Notes under the pieces: model-generated
Databases searched by the model: none
Told to the model about the DNA's origin: nothing
Seen by the model: only the letters and a program-made list of their open reading frames with translations
DNA from: Dolomedes plantarius
Taxonomy: Eukaryota > Arthropoda > Arachnida > Araneae > Dolomedidae
Reading direction: 5' to 3'
DNA: 64,000 nt
Assembly (NCBI GenBank): GCA_907164885.2
Contig: OU015490.1
Span: 210,778,443-210,842,442, forward strand
Shown: one piece after another, positions 1 to 10,148 of the stretch
Numbering within the stretch: the stretch's first letter is position 1
Layout of the letters: each line of letters begins with the position of its first letter
Program-made: the position numbers and the translations under genes

Positions 1-2
1 TT

Positions 3-980
3 AACCCTGATTGCCGGGACTTAACATCTTTCGTCACGCACCGAGGACAGTATGCATTTGTTGTCCTTCCCTTTGGATTACGTAACGCTGCCGCTACATT
101 TCAAAGAACTATGAATAAGACACTTTCTAAGCACAAAGAGTACGCCGAGTCGTACATTGATGATGTTACGATTTATTCAGATGATTGGAATACGCATCTC
201 AAACATCTTGACGCAGTTATGACGACCCTAGAAGAAGCTAACTTTACTATTACTTTTCAAAAGTGTGACTTTGCTAAAGGAAAGATCAAATTTCTTGGTC
301 ATATCGTAGGTTTCGGATCACACGAACCAGATCCTGAAAAAGTGCAGGCTATACAGAATTTAGAGCCGCCTAAAACCAAGAAAGATGTAAGAAGTATCCT
401 AGGACTATTATCTTATTATAGAGCTTATGTTCCAAACTTTTCAGATATTGCTCGTCCTTTGATTACTTTAACTAAACGAAGAGCTCCAAACGATGTTGTG
501 TGGCTAAACGAACATGATGTTACTTTTGTTAATCTTAAGAAAGCAATATGTAACGCCCCTAAGTGTTATTCCCCGAATTTCAAGCTACCCTTCATAATAT
601 ACGCAGATGCATCTTCTTATGCTGTAGGAGCATGTTTAGCTCAAAAAGATGAACAGGCCATCGAACATCCTATTGCATTTGCAAGCAAGAAACTGACTGA
701 AGTGCAGGAAAAGTACGCTGTAATCGAAAAGGAAGCTTACGCCGTAATTTTTGCTTTAAAGAAGGTTGAGACTTATGTATTCGGCTCAGAAATTATAATC
801 GTCAGTGATCATAATCCTTTGAAGTTCCTTACGAACTGTGCATCCCAAAGCCCCCGACTTCAAAGATGGTCTCTTGCTTTACAACGTTTTCATGCCACGA
901 TTACTTACCGTAAAGGAAAAGAACACTTGAATGCTGATTCCTTGTCACGTTTAAAAGCTGATCACTGGGAAGATAATTAA
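3..980 (+). CDS. pol: Gypsy pol fragment: reverse transcriptase (3' part) and RNase H
   Basis: The frame is open from base 3, so the first ATG at 111 is internal. It would copy element RNA into DNA and remove the RNA template. Visible RT motifs are PFGLRNAAATFQ and the catalytic SYIDDVTIYS box, followed by the connection region (FLGHIVG, GLLSYYRAYVPNFS). RNase H follows with IIYADASSYAVGA, the glutamate in EKEAYAVIFAL, VSDHNPLKFL and the closing LNADSLSRL. The protein stops about ten residues after that motif with no HHCC finger or integrase core. There are no internal stops over 325 codons, so decay is recent or slight. Gypsy assignment is secure; the exact clade is not. Confidence 0.88.
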   Translation, partial: NPDCRDLTSFVTHRGQYAFVVLPFGLRNAAATFQRTMNKTLSKHKEYAESYIDDVTIYSDDWNTHLKHLDAVMTTLEEANFTITFQKCDFAKGKIKFLGHIVGFGSHEPDPEKVQAIQNLEPPKTKKDVRSILGLLSYYRAYVPNFSDIARPLITLTKRRAPNDVVWLNEHDVTFVNLKKAICNAPKCYSPNFKLPFIIYADASSYAVGACLAQKDEQAIEHPIAFASKKLTEVQEKYAVIEKEAYAVIFALKKVETYVFGSEIIIVSDHNPLKFLTNCASQSPRLQRWSLALQRFHATITYRKGKEHLNADSLSRLKADHWEDN

Positions 981-1479
981 TGACTTTTCATGAACTGAAT
1001 GACTTTTAATGAACAATTTATTTTTCTTTATTATTAATCCTATATGTCTTGTCTTTTCCAGGAAATAGTAGATGTATCTCGCAGATGATGGAAAAGCTGT
1101 TTAATTTTTTTTTTCTTATGTTTGATTGAAATGATTAGTATTGGTATATTCTTATTTTAAACCTTTATTTAGTTTGTTAGTTCTCAAAAGTTAAATATTT
1201 TAGCTCATTTTTTAAAAAAAAATTTAGTATGTTTAGTGCCTTGCATATGAAGCTTAATTATCAGTTAATGTCTAAAACCTTTTAAAGTATGGGTTTCATT
1301 TTTTTTATTTGTTTATGTGTTATGCTTTTAATAATCTCATATCTCATTTTTTTTATTTCTCATACATGTTTGTTATCAAGGTGAATGTTGTTAATGTGAT
1401 GGTGTATATATATATATATATGTAAGAAGCAATTTGATTTGTCTTCAAGAAGACCCAATCAAATCTTTTAGAGGGGAGG
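981..1479 (+). other. Gypsy 3' non-coding tract with polypurine tract
   Basis: This is about 490 AT-rich bases with short T runs and a small (TA)n at about 1404-1421. No integrase or envelope motif was found in any frame. The last ten bases, agaggggagg, form a good plus-strand primer (polypurine tract) directly before the LTR. Confidence 0.6.
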
Positions 1480-1768
1480 TGTCAGGGACGAGGCTATGAT
1501 AGCGCCCCTCCGCCTCTCATGCGCATAACCCTGTCGCCATTTATCGGCACAGCGCATCCTAAGTTCAGTTGAATGGAGAAACTCAATCACGCAGGTCATA
1601 CCTACAAGCGGTAGCCTGACCCCTTACGAACGTCTCTGTTTTATTCCTATCCTGTTGTTTTGTGTGAGTGTTTTTGTTTGCGTCAATAAACGTTCGTCTT
1701 TGTGTTTACGAATGAAGATTTTATGTGTCCAGTTGTACATGACAAAAGAACCACGCCAGGTTACGACA
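1480..1768 (+). repeat. Gypsy 3' LTR
   Basis: The LTR starts TGTCAGGGACG straight after the polypurine tract and can end at TTACGACA, giving TGTC/GACA inverted termini and a length of 289 bp. A polyadenylation signal AATAAA lies at 1685-1690. The right boundary is inferred from the termini only, because the 5' LTR is outside the window and no target duplication can be compared. Confidence 0.65.
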
Positions 1769-2289
1769 TCCCCCAAAAAGGGGTTGCCTAACGCTTGGCG
1801 AAAATATTCTCCATTTATCACCTTCCCATTCGTAAAACACACAAAATATCCCTTTGTATTATAGCTTTGGCGGAGTCTGCTGGCGACCGCCGGGTCGCCG
1901 AGTTCCAGATGGTTTTTCGCTGCAGGTCACGTGACTGGAAAATCTCAGGGAGCGAATTTCGAATGAGAATAACAGATCTCGTCTGGCCACCGGTTCAAGA
2001 AGATGCTTTTTCCATCACAGCTATCTCCGACTTACAGGGTGAAAGCGGTCCGGCGAAGATCGGCGTTTCCATCCCGGCCTCCTGACTCCCCATGGCTGAT
2101 ATAAGGATCTAATGTAAATTCCTGTAAACGGCTTTAAGTCATGGCCCTGAGCCTTACAGCCCTAAGCCTTACCTAGCTAATTTAATTTAAAAATAATAAA
2201 TATAAAGTCTTCATTTAAGAATCTAATTGCTTCTGTCACCCCTTTTTGTATTTCTTTTTCAGTGGAAGGTGATTAAGTCATCTTAAATA
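1769..2289. other. Unassigned stretch after the LTR
   Basis: The segment is GC-richer around 1870-2085 and open for 96 codons from 1795, but no family is recognised. A TGGCGACCGCCGGG stretch near 1879 resembles a primer-binding site. It would suggest that the LTR extends to that point, or that a second element begins here. This is only a possibility. Confidence 0.3.
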
Positions 2290-2436
2290 CACTGAAATGC
2301 CACTGAATTAGGGATAGCAAAGCCTATGGAAATTGTGTAGCGCTGCGCATCATGTATGCGCAAGTGAGGGCGCTGTGATAACTGCATATATATCGCATAC
2401 TGTGGTTGTTCTGAATTAGTTGTTGTAATTGCCAGT

Positions 2437-3028
2437 ATGGGTAAACTACCTGATTTAGACGCCTTCGATACGCGAACAAATCGTGCGTGCGCGACGCATG
2501 GACCATTCAATTTCCGAAATCGTCAGACAGCTAGGATTTTCAAGGTCGACTGTCAAGAGTATACCAAGAATACATGGATGGTGGAAAAAAAAATAGCGAT
2601 CGGGCAAACTGCAAAGGACAATTAGCCTTCACAGTACGTGGTGAGAGACGGCTCAGGCGTATTGTACGTAGCCAGCGAAGCCAAACATTAGCTCAAATTA
2701 CCACCCAGTTTAATGACGGTTCCAGTCGTACAGTCAGTAAACGGACTGTGCAACGCTCGCTTCACCGTATGGGTTTCGGGAGTCGTCGACCTCCGAGAGT
2801 ACCATTGTTCTATACTCGCCATCGGGCTGCACGTCTTGCCTGGGCAAGAGAGCACAGAGACTGGAGTGTAGAGGACTAGAAACGAGTAGCATGGAGTGAC
2901 GAGTCTCGATTCCTACTACTTAACGCCGACGGGAGGCTGAGAATATGGCGTCAGGCTCATGAAGCCATGGATCCTGCATGCCTGGCTGGAACTGTACAAG
3001 GGCATTTTGACTCAATCATGGTCTGGGG
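2437..3028 (+). pseudogene. Tc1-like transposase, N-terminal half
   Basis: This encodes the helix-turn-helix DNA-binding region and first part of the DDE domain of the cut-and-paste transposase. After MGKLPDLDAF the frame shifts. Recognisable parts are ISEIVRQLGFSRSTV, GERRLRRIVRSQRSQTLAQI and RTVQRSLHRMGFGSRR, then SDESRF, which holds the first catalytic Asp. A Trp codon before KRVAWSDESRF is now TAG. The frame ends at the conserved IMVWG motif, where the hAT element entered. The start is the ATG at 2437, about 150 bp inside the TIR, typical for Tc1. Confidence 0.85.
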
Positions 3029-3199
3029 CAGTGGTCGGCAAACTGTGGCTCGCGAGCCACATGTGGCTCTTTGGCCCCTTGAGTGTGGCTCTTCCACAAA
3101 AAACTACGTGCGGCCGCGCACGTACAGTGAGATTGTAACTTCGGGATGAATGGTTTTCTTATTTCTATTTTTACATACTTAGTTGGTGTCTTTATCTTT

Positions 3200-3700
3200 A
3201 GGCGAGTGCTCTGAAGCGACTTAATGAGAAAACATTTCTAGAAAGATTAAATGTCAACGCTTATCGTCAAGTCGTATCTTTGCATCGTGTTTTGCAATGT
3301 ATTACTTCCAAGAGCGTGTCCCAGTAGAAAACACTAGACTAGTCAAATGGTCTTCGAATATAACCAACCAGCAAGTCGAAGATCTTAAATTAGTTTCAGC
3401 TTTATTAATAGCAGTTGATGAGTCTTGTGACATAAATGATACAGCACTAGTCTCACTTTTTGTACGATTTGTTTCATCTACAGGTCCTAAAGAAGAACAT
3501 TGAGAATTATTGTCACTCAAAGGTCAAATACGTTTAGAGGATATAGCAAATACTGTAATTGAGTGTATTGAAAAACATCATATTTCTATTCGATAAAATT
3601 GTCTCAATTTCAACAGATGGGGCGAAAAGTATGACCAGCGTAAGAAACGGGTTTGTTCTATTTTGAGAGAAATTCATCTAGACGCGCTTTGTGCGCAGAC
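3200..3700 (+). pseudogene. hAT transposase fragment (ZBED5/GTF2IRD2-like)
   Basis: This is the catalytic core of a hAT transposase. The readable part starts within the frame at 3297-3503 with VPVENTRLVKWSSNI and LLIAVDESCDINDTAL, which contains the first catalytic Asp. After a stop it continues as EDIANTVIECIEKHHISI, and then, in another frame, ISTDGAKSMTSVRNGF with the TDGA motif. DESCDxNDTA and STDGAKSM are characteristic of the family domesticated in vertebrates as GTF2IRD2/ZBED5. Several stops and frameshifts are present. The coding sequence is cut by the LINE at about 3714 and no dimerisation region is seen beyond it. Confidence 0.8.
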
Positions 3701-4000
3701 ATTTAATCAACTAGGTTGGTTGGTTCGTTGGTTGGTTGAGGTTTAATGGCGCAAGGTCCAGAGAGGACATGCTGCGCTAAGAACATTGTAAAACCGAAAA
3801 AAACATTATATAAGTGATCATTTTAAAATCACAAACGAGTGCGTTGATAAGAAGGTAAAAACAGGGATATATACGAGTAAAAGATGATAAGAGTAGTCAT
3901 GTATGAAGGGTGTTAAAACGGATTATGAATGCATTGTGATAGAAAGTGTCTTAAAACCACTAAAATTTATTCAAAGGCAATGGATTTAAAAGAAAAAAAG

Positions 4001-5759
4001 TTAGATTAACGAAAGAAAACCAGGACACAGTAAGAACTGGAAAACAGCAGGGTGAGGTGTTTCACCCACAAGATCACTCAATGTGAGTGAAGTTGAGCCA
4101 AAGTATTTTAGGTAAAAATTGGTGAGTCCGGTACACTCTGTCAAAATATGACGAATGGTGAGGTGACAGTTGCAATGATAACAAATTGGGGTTCTTTCTC
4201 CTTCCAGCAAATGTCTATGAGTGATTCTTGAATGGCCAATTCTAAGCCGCTTGATGACGACATCCAATTTCCTGGGAAATCATGGAGGCCCGACAGTGAT
4301 GGTGGGTTTTATATAGTGGAGCTTGTTTGCACCTTCAAGGTCCCATTCTGACCGCCATCTATCCAAAATAATGTCTCTCGTAATATGTTTAAGGTCAGAG
4401 AAAGAAACAGGTTGATTTGAAACTACTTTTGGATTTTTTGCTGATGCGTCAGCAAGTTCGTTGCCTGCGATTCCTACATGAGCTGGAATCCAGCAAAACC
4501 TAACACTGTAACCCTGACATTTTAATTTATGATGCGTAAGAACAGTAGCAACTAGGCTATGGCTAATGTTACCAGACTGGAGGCTTTCCAGCACACTTAA
4601 TAAATCTGAGTAAATGATAAAATGTTTTTTGTGGTGATGCGAGATAAAATCAAGAGCATGAATGATGGCTAAAATTTCCGCAGTAAAAACAGAGCAGTAT
4701 GATGGAAGTTTAAAACTATGTATAGTCGACTCACAAACAAGGGGACAACCAACGTGGTGTATTGTCTTGGAACCATCTGTATAAATATACAAGTAGTGAA
4801 GAAACTCATCACGGTGCGAGTAAAAGAGCTGTTTATATATGACAGGGTCAGTATTGGGTTTATTAAAATTGTTAAAAGGATGGATGTTTGTGATACAATT
4901 TTTCTTCCAAGGTGGAAATTCGAATAAGGTGCGTGTGCAGACATTTACATCTTCAAGAGGAGGCTTATCGATAAAGGTACGAATGCGTAACCCGAAAGAA
5001 GGGATACAAGACGGTCGATTTTGATAGAGACGATCATAATGTTTATCCAGAAAAATGTCCCGCAAAGGATGATTAGGATGAGACAAGACCCGGAGGAAAT
5101 AGTTCATTGAGAGCAGTTGATGGGTATGAAATAAAGATGGTTCATGGCAATGTACATATAAACTATGAACGGGGGATGTGCGGAAGGTACCAGCACGTAT
5201 GCGAAGTGCACTGTGGTGCACTGTGTCCAGTTTACGGAGAATAGAATAGCGGGCTGACCCATATACTGGGCAGGCGTAGTCAAGCTTCGAACGAATTACT
5301 GATCCGTAAATGCTCAGCATTGTTGTACGATCGGCACCCCAGGATGTATTGGATAACACTTTGAGCAAGTTTAATGACTTCTCACATTTTTTGCGAAGCT
5401 ACGAAACGTGGGGAAGAAAAGTGAGCTTCTTGTCAAAAACGAATACTAAAAAACGCACAGTATCAACAACATTTATCTTTTCGTCCCCTATAAAAATTTC
5501 GGGATCCGGATGGATCCCACGTCTGTGACAAAAGTGAACACAAGAGGTTTTTTCTGAGGAAAAATTGAAACCATTTTTTTTCTCCATGAAGAGATTCGTG
5601 TGATGACAGTTTGGAGTTGGCGCTCAATAAAGCGCATGTATTTTCCCTGACAGCTGATCTGTAGGTCGTCAACGTAAAGGCATCCCCAAACAGAGAGCGG
5701 TAACTGTTTAAGAATATCGTTAATTTTTCTTGAAAATAGAGTGACGTAATCATCTAGGA
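4001..5759 (-). pseudogene. LINE A ORF2: RT C-terminal part, RNase H, CCHC-like end
   Basis: The reading order on the minus strand begins at about 5700 with the YVDDLQISCQG box of reverse transcriptase. The thumb region follows (MEKNGFNFSS-like, VRFL, DKKLTF, SKLDYACPVYG). RNase H has YTDGSK, FTAEILAIIHAL, IIYSDLLSVLESL and WIPAHVGIAGNELADASAK, so all four acidic positions (D, E, D, D) are present at 4280-5368. After a stop, 4001-4267 gives CYHCNCHLTIRHILTEC, a zinc-knuckle-like motif of this LINE group. At least three frame changes make it non-functional. Confidence 0.85.
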
Positions 5760-6715
5760 CGGGGATGGCGAACCTGTGACCCGCGGGTCACATAGTGACA
5801 CGCGAAACACTTTTAGACGACACGCGAGACGATCACATTGTTTCAAGATCTATTTAATTTAACTTTTCAAATTTTGATTTTCATTCGTCGGACTGAGAGA
5901 TCTATAATCTAATTTATACTAGAAATAATTTAAAAAAAATAGTTTGAAATTAATTTTTTCCTCTCTTTGCCAAACAGTAGACTTAAAACACTCTTCTTCA
6001 GTACTAGCGAATGCAAAAGAAATATTTGACGAAATATTCTCCCAATTTCGTGAAATGGAGAAAACTTAAATTATCCTCTTTCGATTGGCTTCAAATTGAT
6101 AACTTAGAAACGGAAATTGTTGAATTTCACAACAGTGTTGTACGGTGGAATAAATTTGCAGAATTAAACGTAAACTTAGAAAAAAAATACAAGATCTGGA
6201 AAATTGTGACGAATATATTTTAACAACAAGCACTGAAAATATTATTTTAACTGAATGGAACTTGTTGCCTAATTCGTTAATGTCGAGGAAAAACTTATCA
6301 AGAGCTCCTTTGAAAATGTTTGGATCAACCTGCGTTTGCGAACAGTTGTTTTCGACAATGAATTTTATTAAAAGTAAGAATAGAAATCGCCTCGGCATCG
6401 ACTTGTCCGCTGCGTGTATACGATTAAAAGTTATAAATATCAAACCACGTATAAATAAATTATCTTCCGAAAGACAACAAGTGTCATATTAAATTCGATA
6501 ATTTTTGTACTTATTTTCTTCCTGATATTGATAGTTTTAAACACACCATAATAAAAAGTTAAATTTTTTTTGTTTGAAATATATATCGTATAATTTTTTT
6601 AATTTCCGAAGGTCTTCCAAAGAACGAAAAAAAAATTTTAAGTGACATGCGGTTTTGATTTCTACGGTTTCAAGACATTTTTTGACTTGCGTTAGAAAAA
6701 GGTTCGCCATCCCTG
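5760..6715 (+). mobile_element. hAT transposon 2, internally deleted, inserted in LINE A
   Basis: The ends are CGGGGATGGCGAACC and GGTTCGCCATCCCTG, inverted with one mismatch. Flanks ATCTAGGA (5752-5759) and AACTAGGA (6716-6723) form an 8-bp target duplication with one mismatch. At 956 bp it keeps only the end of the transposase. Confidence 0.88.
6011..6492 (+). pseudogene. hAT transposase C-terminus (dimerisation domain)
   Basis: Two frames cover the end of a hAT transposase. The segment APLKMFGSTCVCEQLFSTMN followed by IKSKNRNRLG and DLSAACIRL is the hAT C-terminal dimerisation motif. The catalytic core is deleted, so the copy can only be a passenger mobilised in trans. A frameshift separates 6011-6223 from 6262-6492. 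Confidence 0.8.
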
Positions 6716-6964
6716 AACTAGGAGATGCGAAGCCATTGTACACATTAGTGTTTGTCATTGTTATGATTTAATTTTATGGATAATTTACAATTTAATTTCA
6801 TCAATAAATAATATCGATATTAAGTAAGATATCAAGTTTCATTCAACATACCTATAGTTTAACTAAGACATAAAACTTTAAGTACAGTTTATTAGTTAAT
6901 TTTAGGGAGCACTGTGGAGTGAAAGAAAATGTAGTGTCGAGGATTGAAGAAGGTATGTTGAGAT

Positions 6965-7115
6965 CAGTGGCGCATCCAGGTGGTGGGCCAAGGGGCCCTG
7001 CCCCCTCAAAGAAATAGAAATTGCATGATGAATATTGATTTTGCATTATAAACATTTTTATCCGTTCATCTCCCCCCTCCCCCCCCCCCAAGAAAAAATC
7101 CTGGGTGTGCTACTG
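6965..7115. mobile_element. hAT-type MITE (151 bp)
   Basis: The ends are CAGTGGCGCATCCAGG and CCTGGGTGTGCTACTG (imperfect inverted repeats), with an exact 8-bp duplication GTTGAGAT at 6957-6964 and 7116-7123. The interior is G-rich at the left and has a C run (about 7075-7089) at the right. It is non-coding. Confidence 0.88.
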
Positions 7116-7125
7116 GTTGAGATGG

Positions 7126-7333
7126 TGTTGCAAATTTAAATTATATTGTATATATTTGCTTTAGCTGTACTGGTAGCGCCACCTGGCTGCTTCGCGGTTT
7201 GCGTGAAGCGTTGTTAGTTGATTGAAGTAGTTAGTTGTGTTGAACTCTTGAACGAATAAAAGCCTGACGCTTGAATTCTTGGTGATGTAATATTTCATGA
7301 ATTCTTGGTTATATATTTCTTGAATTTTCTTCA
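7126..7333. mobile_element. Solo LTR (208 bp)
   Basis: The sequence begins TGTTGCAAAT, ends TTTTCTTCA and is flanked on both sides by GATGG (7121-7125 and 7334-7338), a 5-bp duplication typical of LTR elements. It contains AATAAA at 7255-7260. Removing it and the adjacent MITE rejoins the LINE B reading frame. The superfamily (Copia, Gypsy or BEL) cannot be told from the LTR alone. Confidence 0.8.
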
Positions 7334-7625
7334 GATGGTTTGGACATACAGAGAGGATGAATGAATGGAGCTAAACGAAATAAGTACACAAAACGAGTGT
7401 GCATGGAAGAGTTGGACGGGGTCGACCTCAGCCAACGTACTTCATTCAAATAGAGGACGTTTTTAGAAAAGGCCAGCTTTGGAGTATCCTAATTAAATTA
7501 ATAACAATGCACCTACCTATATAGTTTGAGTTTAAAAAAATTTGGCTCTCAAAAGAAATTTCAATCATTGTACTGTTGACATTTGGCTCTGTTGACTAAT
7601 GAGTTTGCCGACCACTGGTCTGGGG

Positions 7626-8074
7626 TGTTTTTTCGTGGCAAAGTTTGGGATCTATGGTGCGTGTACCAACCTCCCTCAATGTAATTCGGTATGTAGAGTT
7701 GGTGGGTGATCACCTCCATCCGTTTTTGCTGTTCTGTTATCCGCACGGTAATGGAGTTTTCCAGCAAGACAGCTGTACCTCTCACAAGTCCCGGTTGGCT
7801 ACTGGCTTGTTGGATGAGCATTCCTCTGACTTCTCTGTCATGAATTGGCCACCTAGAAGCCCAGACTTAAATCCTATTGAGCATCTTTGGGATGTTTTGG
7901 AACAAGGCGTGAAAGGCCATCACACAGCACCAAAGAACCTTACTGAATTATGGACAGCTTTAGAACAATATTTGGCAAGCCATTCCCGTGGAACGTTTAC
8001 AGAAACTTGTTGTATCTATGCCTCGTCGTGTGGCAGCCGTTATCAAGGCCAGAGGAGGCTCAACTCGTTACTAG
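7626..8074 (+). pseudogene. Tc1-like transposase, C-terminal half (DD36E spacing)
   Basis: This resumes exactly after the hAT target duplication with VFSWQSLGSMVRVPTS, then GVFQQDSCTSHKS with the second Asp and NWPPRSPDLNPIEHLWDVLE with the Glu. I count 36 residues between that Asp and Glu instead of the usual 34 of Tc1. This matches the DD36E group called Incomer in the literature. A frameshift near 7965 moves the true end (SMPRRVAAVIKARGGSTRY) to a TAG at 8072-8074. Confidence 0.85.
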
Positions 8075-8219
8075 GTACGTATCCCTAATTCAGTGGCACT
8101 TCAGTGTATATTGAAATGCCACCACTGATGTCGGCAACCAAGTTACATTTTGTAGTACCACAACCATGATGATATCTCTTTAATACTACAACTGGTGACG
8201 ATCCTTTATTAGTGCCACA

Positions 8220-8640
8220 GGTACTAATTCAAATATTTTGGTACTAATTAGTACTAATTAGGTACTAATTTTTGTGGAAGTTTCAACTCGAAATTCCAAA
8301 GCGTCTGACTCGGAAGCGACATGATTGTCGCTGGCCCGGAGGAATCGAATACGCTATAACTCGTGATCCTGATGGATACTAATTCTAATATTTTGGTACT
8401 AATTTGTACTATTTAGGTACTAATTTTTGTGAAAGCTTCAACTCGAAATTCCAAAAGTGCCGGGCTACCATGTCGCTGGCCCGGCGGAATCGGACACGTT
8501 ATAACTCGCGATCCTGATGCGTACTAATTCTAATATTTTAGTAGTAATTAGTACTAATTAGGTATTAATTTTTGTGAAAGTGTCAAATCGCAATTCCAAA
8601 AGTGCCGGGCCAGCGACATGGACCTTGTGAAATGGGTGCC
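8220..8640. repeat. Tandem repeat, about 150-bp unit, three copies
   Basis: Units start at 8221, 8376 and 8521 with GTACTAATTC or a close variant. Each contains several TACTAATTA words, a conserved TTTTTGTGRAAG step and a GC-rich GCCGGG/CCCGG segment. The spacing is 155 and 145 bp. No coding capacity was seen. Confidence 0.8.
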
Positions 8641-8649
8641 TAAATAAGA

Positions 8650-9471
8650 CAATAGTGTCTTTTAAAATACAAGACAATAAACTCAAATGATAATGGACAT
8701 AGTAATAGCCTTAAAATCAATACCAGGTCTCTGATATTTGACAGTTCATAAAATTATTTTACTAAATAATTGTAATAATAAGTAATTACCTAAATATGCA
8801 TATTTTTAGTATAAATCCTTTTGTATATTTACTATAAGTTCTTTTTTTAAATAGTTTATATAAATCATAATATGTGTTCTTAATGAGGTTACTTAACAAG
8901 GTAACATAAAGTATCTTAAAATAAAATCAAATAATTATTGATAAACTTACAGCTTTAAATCAATCTCTGGATACTAAAATTAATAGTTTATAAATTGATT
9001 TTCTAAATTGTTCTAAAAATAAGTAAGTGCCTGAATATGTACATTTTCAGCATAAATCCTTTTGTCTATTCACTATGAATACTAATTTTTTAGTATGTAT
9101 TATACCTAAAATATGAAATTTGTCTGTTAATAACAAAAGTTTTTTTTATAAAATTTAAGACAATAAAATCAAATAATATGAAATATATTAATTGCTTGAA
9201 ATTTCTCTCTGATCTGTACAATTAATAGTTTACAAAACTGTTATGTTTCTCTTATAAAAAAAATGACTAAATATGTATATGTTTGAACATTTTTAGTATA
9301 AATCCTATTATCTTTCCGTAGTAAAAACTAATGTTTTTTTCCTATCTTATACATAAAATATGGATTGTGTTTTACCAGTAAGACCATAATGTCTTATTAA
9401 AATATTAATGAATAGAAACAAATATTAAATAATTTAGGGTTAGCAAAATTAATGACATAGTTTTAAATACT
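8650..9471. repeat. Degenerate tandem repeat, about 240-bp unit
   Basis: The landmark CCTAAATATGCATATTTTTA at 8789 recurs, diverged, at 9030 and 9266 (spacing 241 and 236 bp). Each copy has a following RTATAAATCCT and a preceding ACAATAAA-TCAAAT block. A partial fourth copy runs into the next element. It is AT-rich and non-coding. Confidence 0.7.
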
Positions 9472-10059
9472 TATATTTTCGAAACTATTTCAAATATTAC
9501 AATAAGTGATACACGACATTAATGAAAAATATATCATTTTATTTTCAGTTACAAATATCGATGTGTGACACTTTTTGTTACACAGCAGACATCTAATCTG
9601 TAATCAAGTTCGTTCAACACATTTTGTAGTATCACCCTGTCAATGGTTCCTAATACTGCACAAATGAGTTATTTAAGTTCTTGCAGTGATTTTGGCATTG
9701 GTGGTGTATATACAGTGTCTTTGACGTAACCCCATAAAAATAATCACATTGCGTAATGTCCTGGGATCTTCGTGGCCATGTCTTGGTTGGTACATAACTG
9801 TCACTCGCACTCCCCATCCATCGGTGTGGAAGCTCCTCGTTTAAGTAAGAACGTGCATGCAAAGACCAATGGGCTGGGGCTCCATCCTGTTGATACACAA
9901 AATTTATGCTGTCCTCACGTAGTTGGGGGAAATAACCAAATTTGAAACATGCCCAGATAATTGCTACCTGTTACCGATGGTGGGAAAAAAACGTGCTATA
10001 TTTTTTCTTTAATTTCGTGTATCACTTATTGTAATGTGTGAAATAGTTTCGAAAATATA
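9472..10059 (-). mobile_element. Tc1/mariner-superfamily element with 44-bp TIRs, deleted
   Basis: Inverted repeats at 9472-9515 and 10016-10059 (beginning TATATTTTCGAAACTATTTC) enclose a 588-bp element. It keeps only the last part of a transposase on the minus strand. Confidence 0.85.
9650..9960 (-). pseudogene. Transposase C-terminal fragment (QQDGAPxHW type)
   Basis: This is the C-terminal half of a mariner-related DDE/D transposase. YLGMFQIWLFPQL leads into FVYQQDGAPAHWSLHARSYL with the second catalytic Asp, and TQCDYF corresponds to the third acidic residue (usually PCDFF). It ends at 9650. The N-terminal helix-turn-helix and first Asp are deleted, so the copy is non-autonomous. Confidence 0.75.
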
Positions 10060-10148
10060 GCTTTTTTTAATCCGGTCATTCATTTGTGCTAACCTTGTAT
10101 ATTTATAGCCGGGAAATCCATATATGGTCTGTAAAATGAATAGTTTAA

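Larger units (their letters stand above)
1..1768 (+). mobile_element. Ty3/Gypsy LTR retrotransposon, 3' part
   Basis: The element enters from the left edge with reverse transcriptase, continues through RNase H, a non-coding tract, a purine-rich tract (1470-1479) and an LTR. Gag, protease and the 5' LTR lie outside the window. No integrase is seen between RNase H and the LTR, where most Gypsy elements have it. The element is therefore either internally deleted or has integrase upstream of RT. Confidence 0.85.
3714..6775 (-). mobile_element. LINE A (I/Jockey-type non-LTR retrotransposon), 5'-truncated
   Basis: On the minus strand this reads RT, RNase H, C-terminal zinc knuckle and 3' UTR, and ends in a tandem (CAAC)n-type tail, seen on the + strand as repeated GGTT at 3714-3737. 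A hAT element sits inside at 5760-6715. The small remainder upstream (6716 to about 6775) still resembles the segment before the RT YxDD box. I found no convincing target duplication. Confidence 0.8.
6880..7490 (+). pseudogene. LINE B: C-terminal RT remnant, interrupted twice
   Basis: The readable pieces are REHCGVKENVVSRIEEGMLR up to 6964 and, after the two insertions, RWFGHTERMNEWS and VHGRVGRGRPQP (7334-7440). This is a common C-terminal segment of arthropod LINE-type reverse transcriptases. It is on the opposite strand to LINE A and is a separate fragment. Several stops are present. Confidence 0.6.
3029..7617 (+). mobile_element. hAT transposon 1, inserted in Tc1 A
   Basis: The ends are CAGTGGTCGGCAAACT and its exact complement AGTTTGCCGACCACTG. 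Both sides carry the 8-bp target duplication GTCTGGGG (3021-3028 and 7618-7625), the hAT hallmark. The interior holds a broken transposase and several later insertions. Confidence 0.93.
2290..8106 (+). mobile_element. Tc1-like transposon A, split by a hAT insertion
   Basis: The terminal inverted repeats are CACTGAAATGCCACTGAATT at the left and its near-perfect complement ending CACTTCAGTG at 8106, each flanked by TA (2288-2289 and 8107-8108). The 5.8-kb span is a normal-sized Tc1 element (about 1.2 kb) interrupted at 3029-7617. Transposase is on the + strand in two halves. Confidence 0.9.

Noticed and set aside
1795..2085. Gag start of a second Gypsy element after the LTR
   Set aside because: A possible primer-binding site at 1879 is suggestive, but the 96-codon frame has no Gag motif and no element continues before the Tc1 copy at 2290.
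8095..8130. Palindrome-like junction at the right end of Tc1 A as a head-to-head second element
   Set aside because: Only the short words TGAAATGCCACC and GGTGGCATTTCA-like text are shared; no second TIR or transposase follows.
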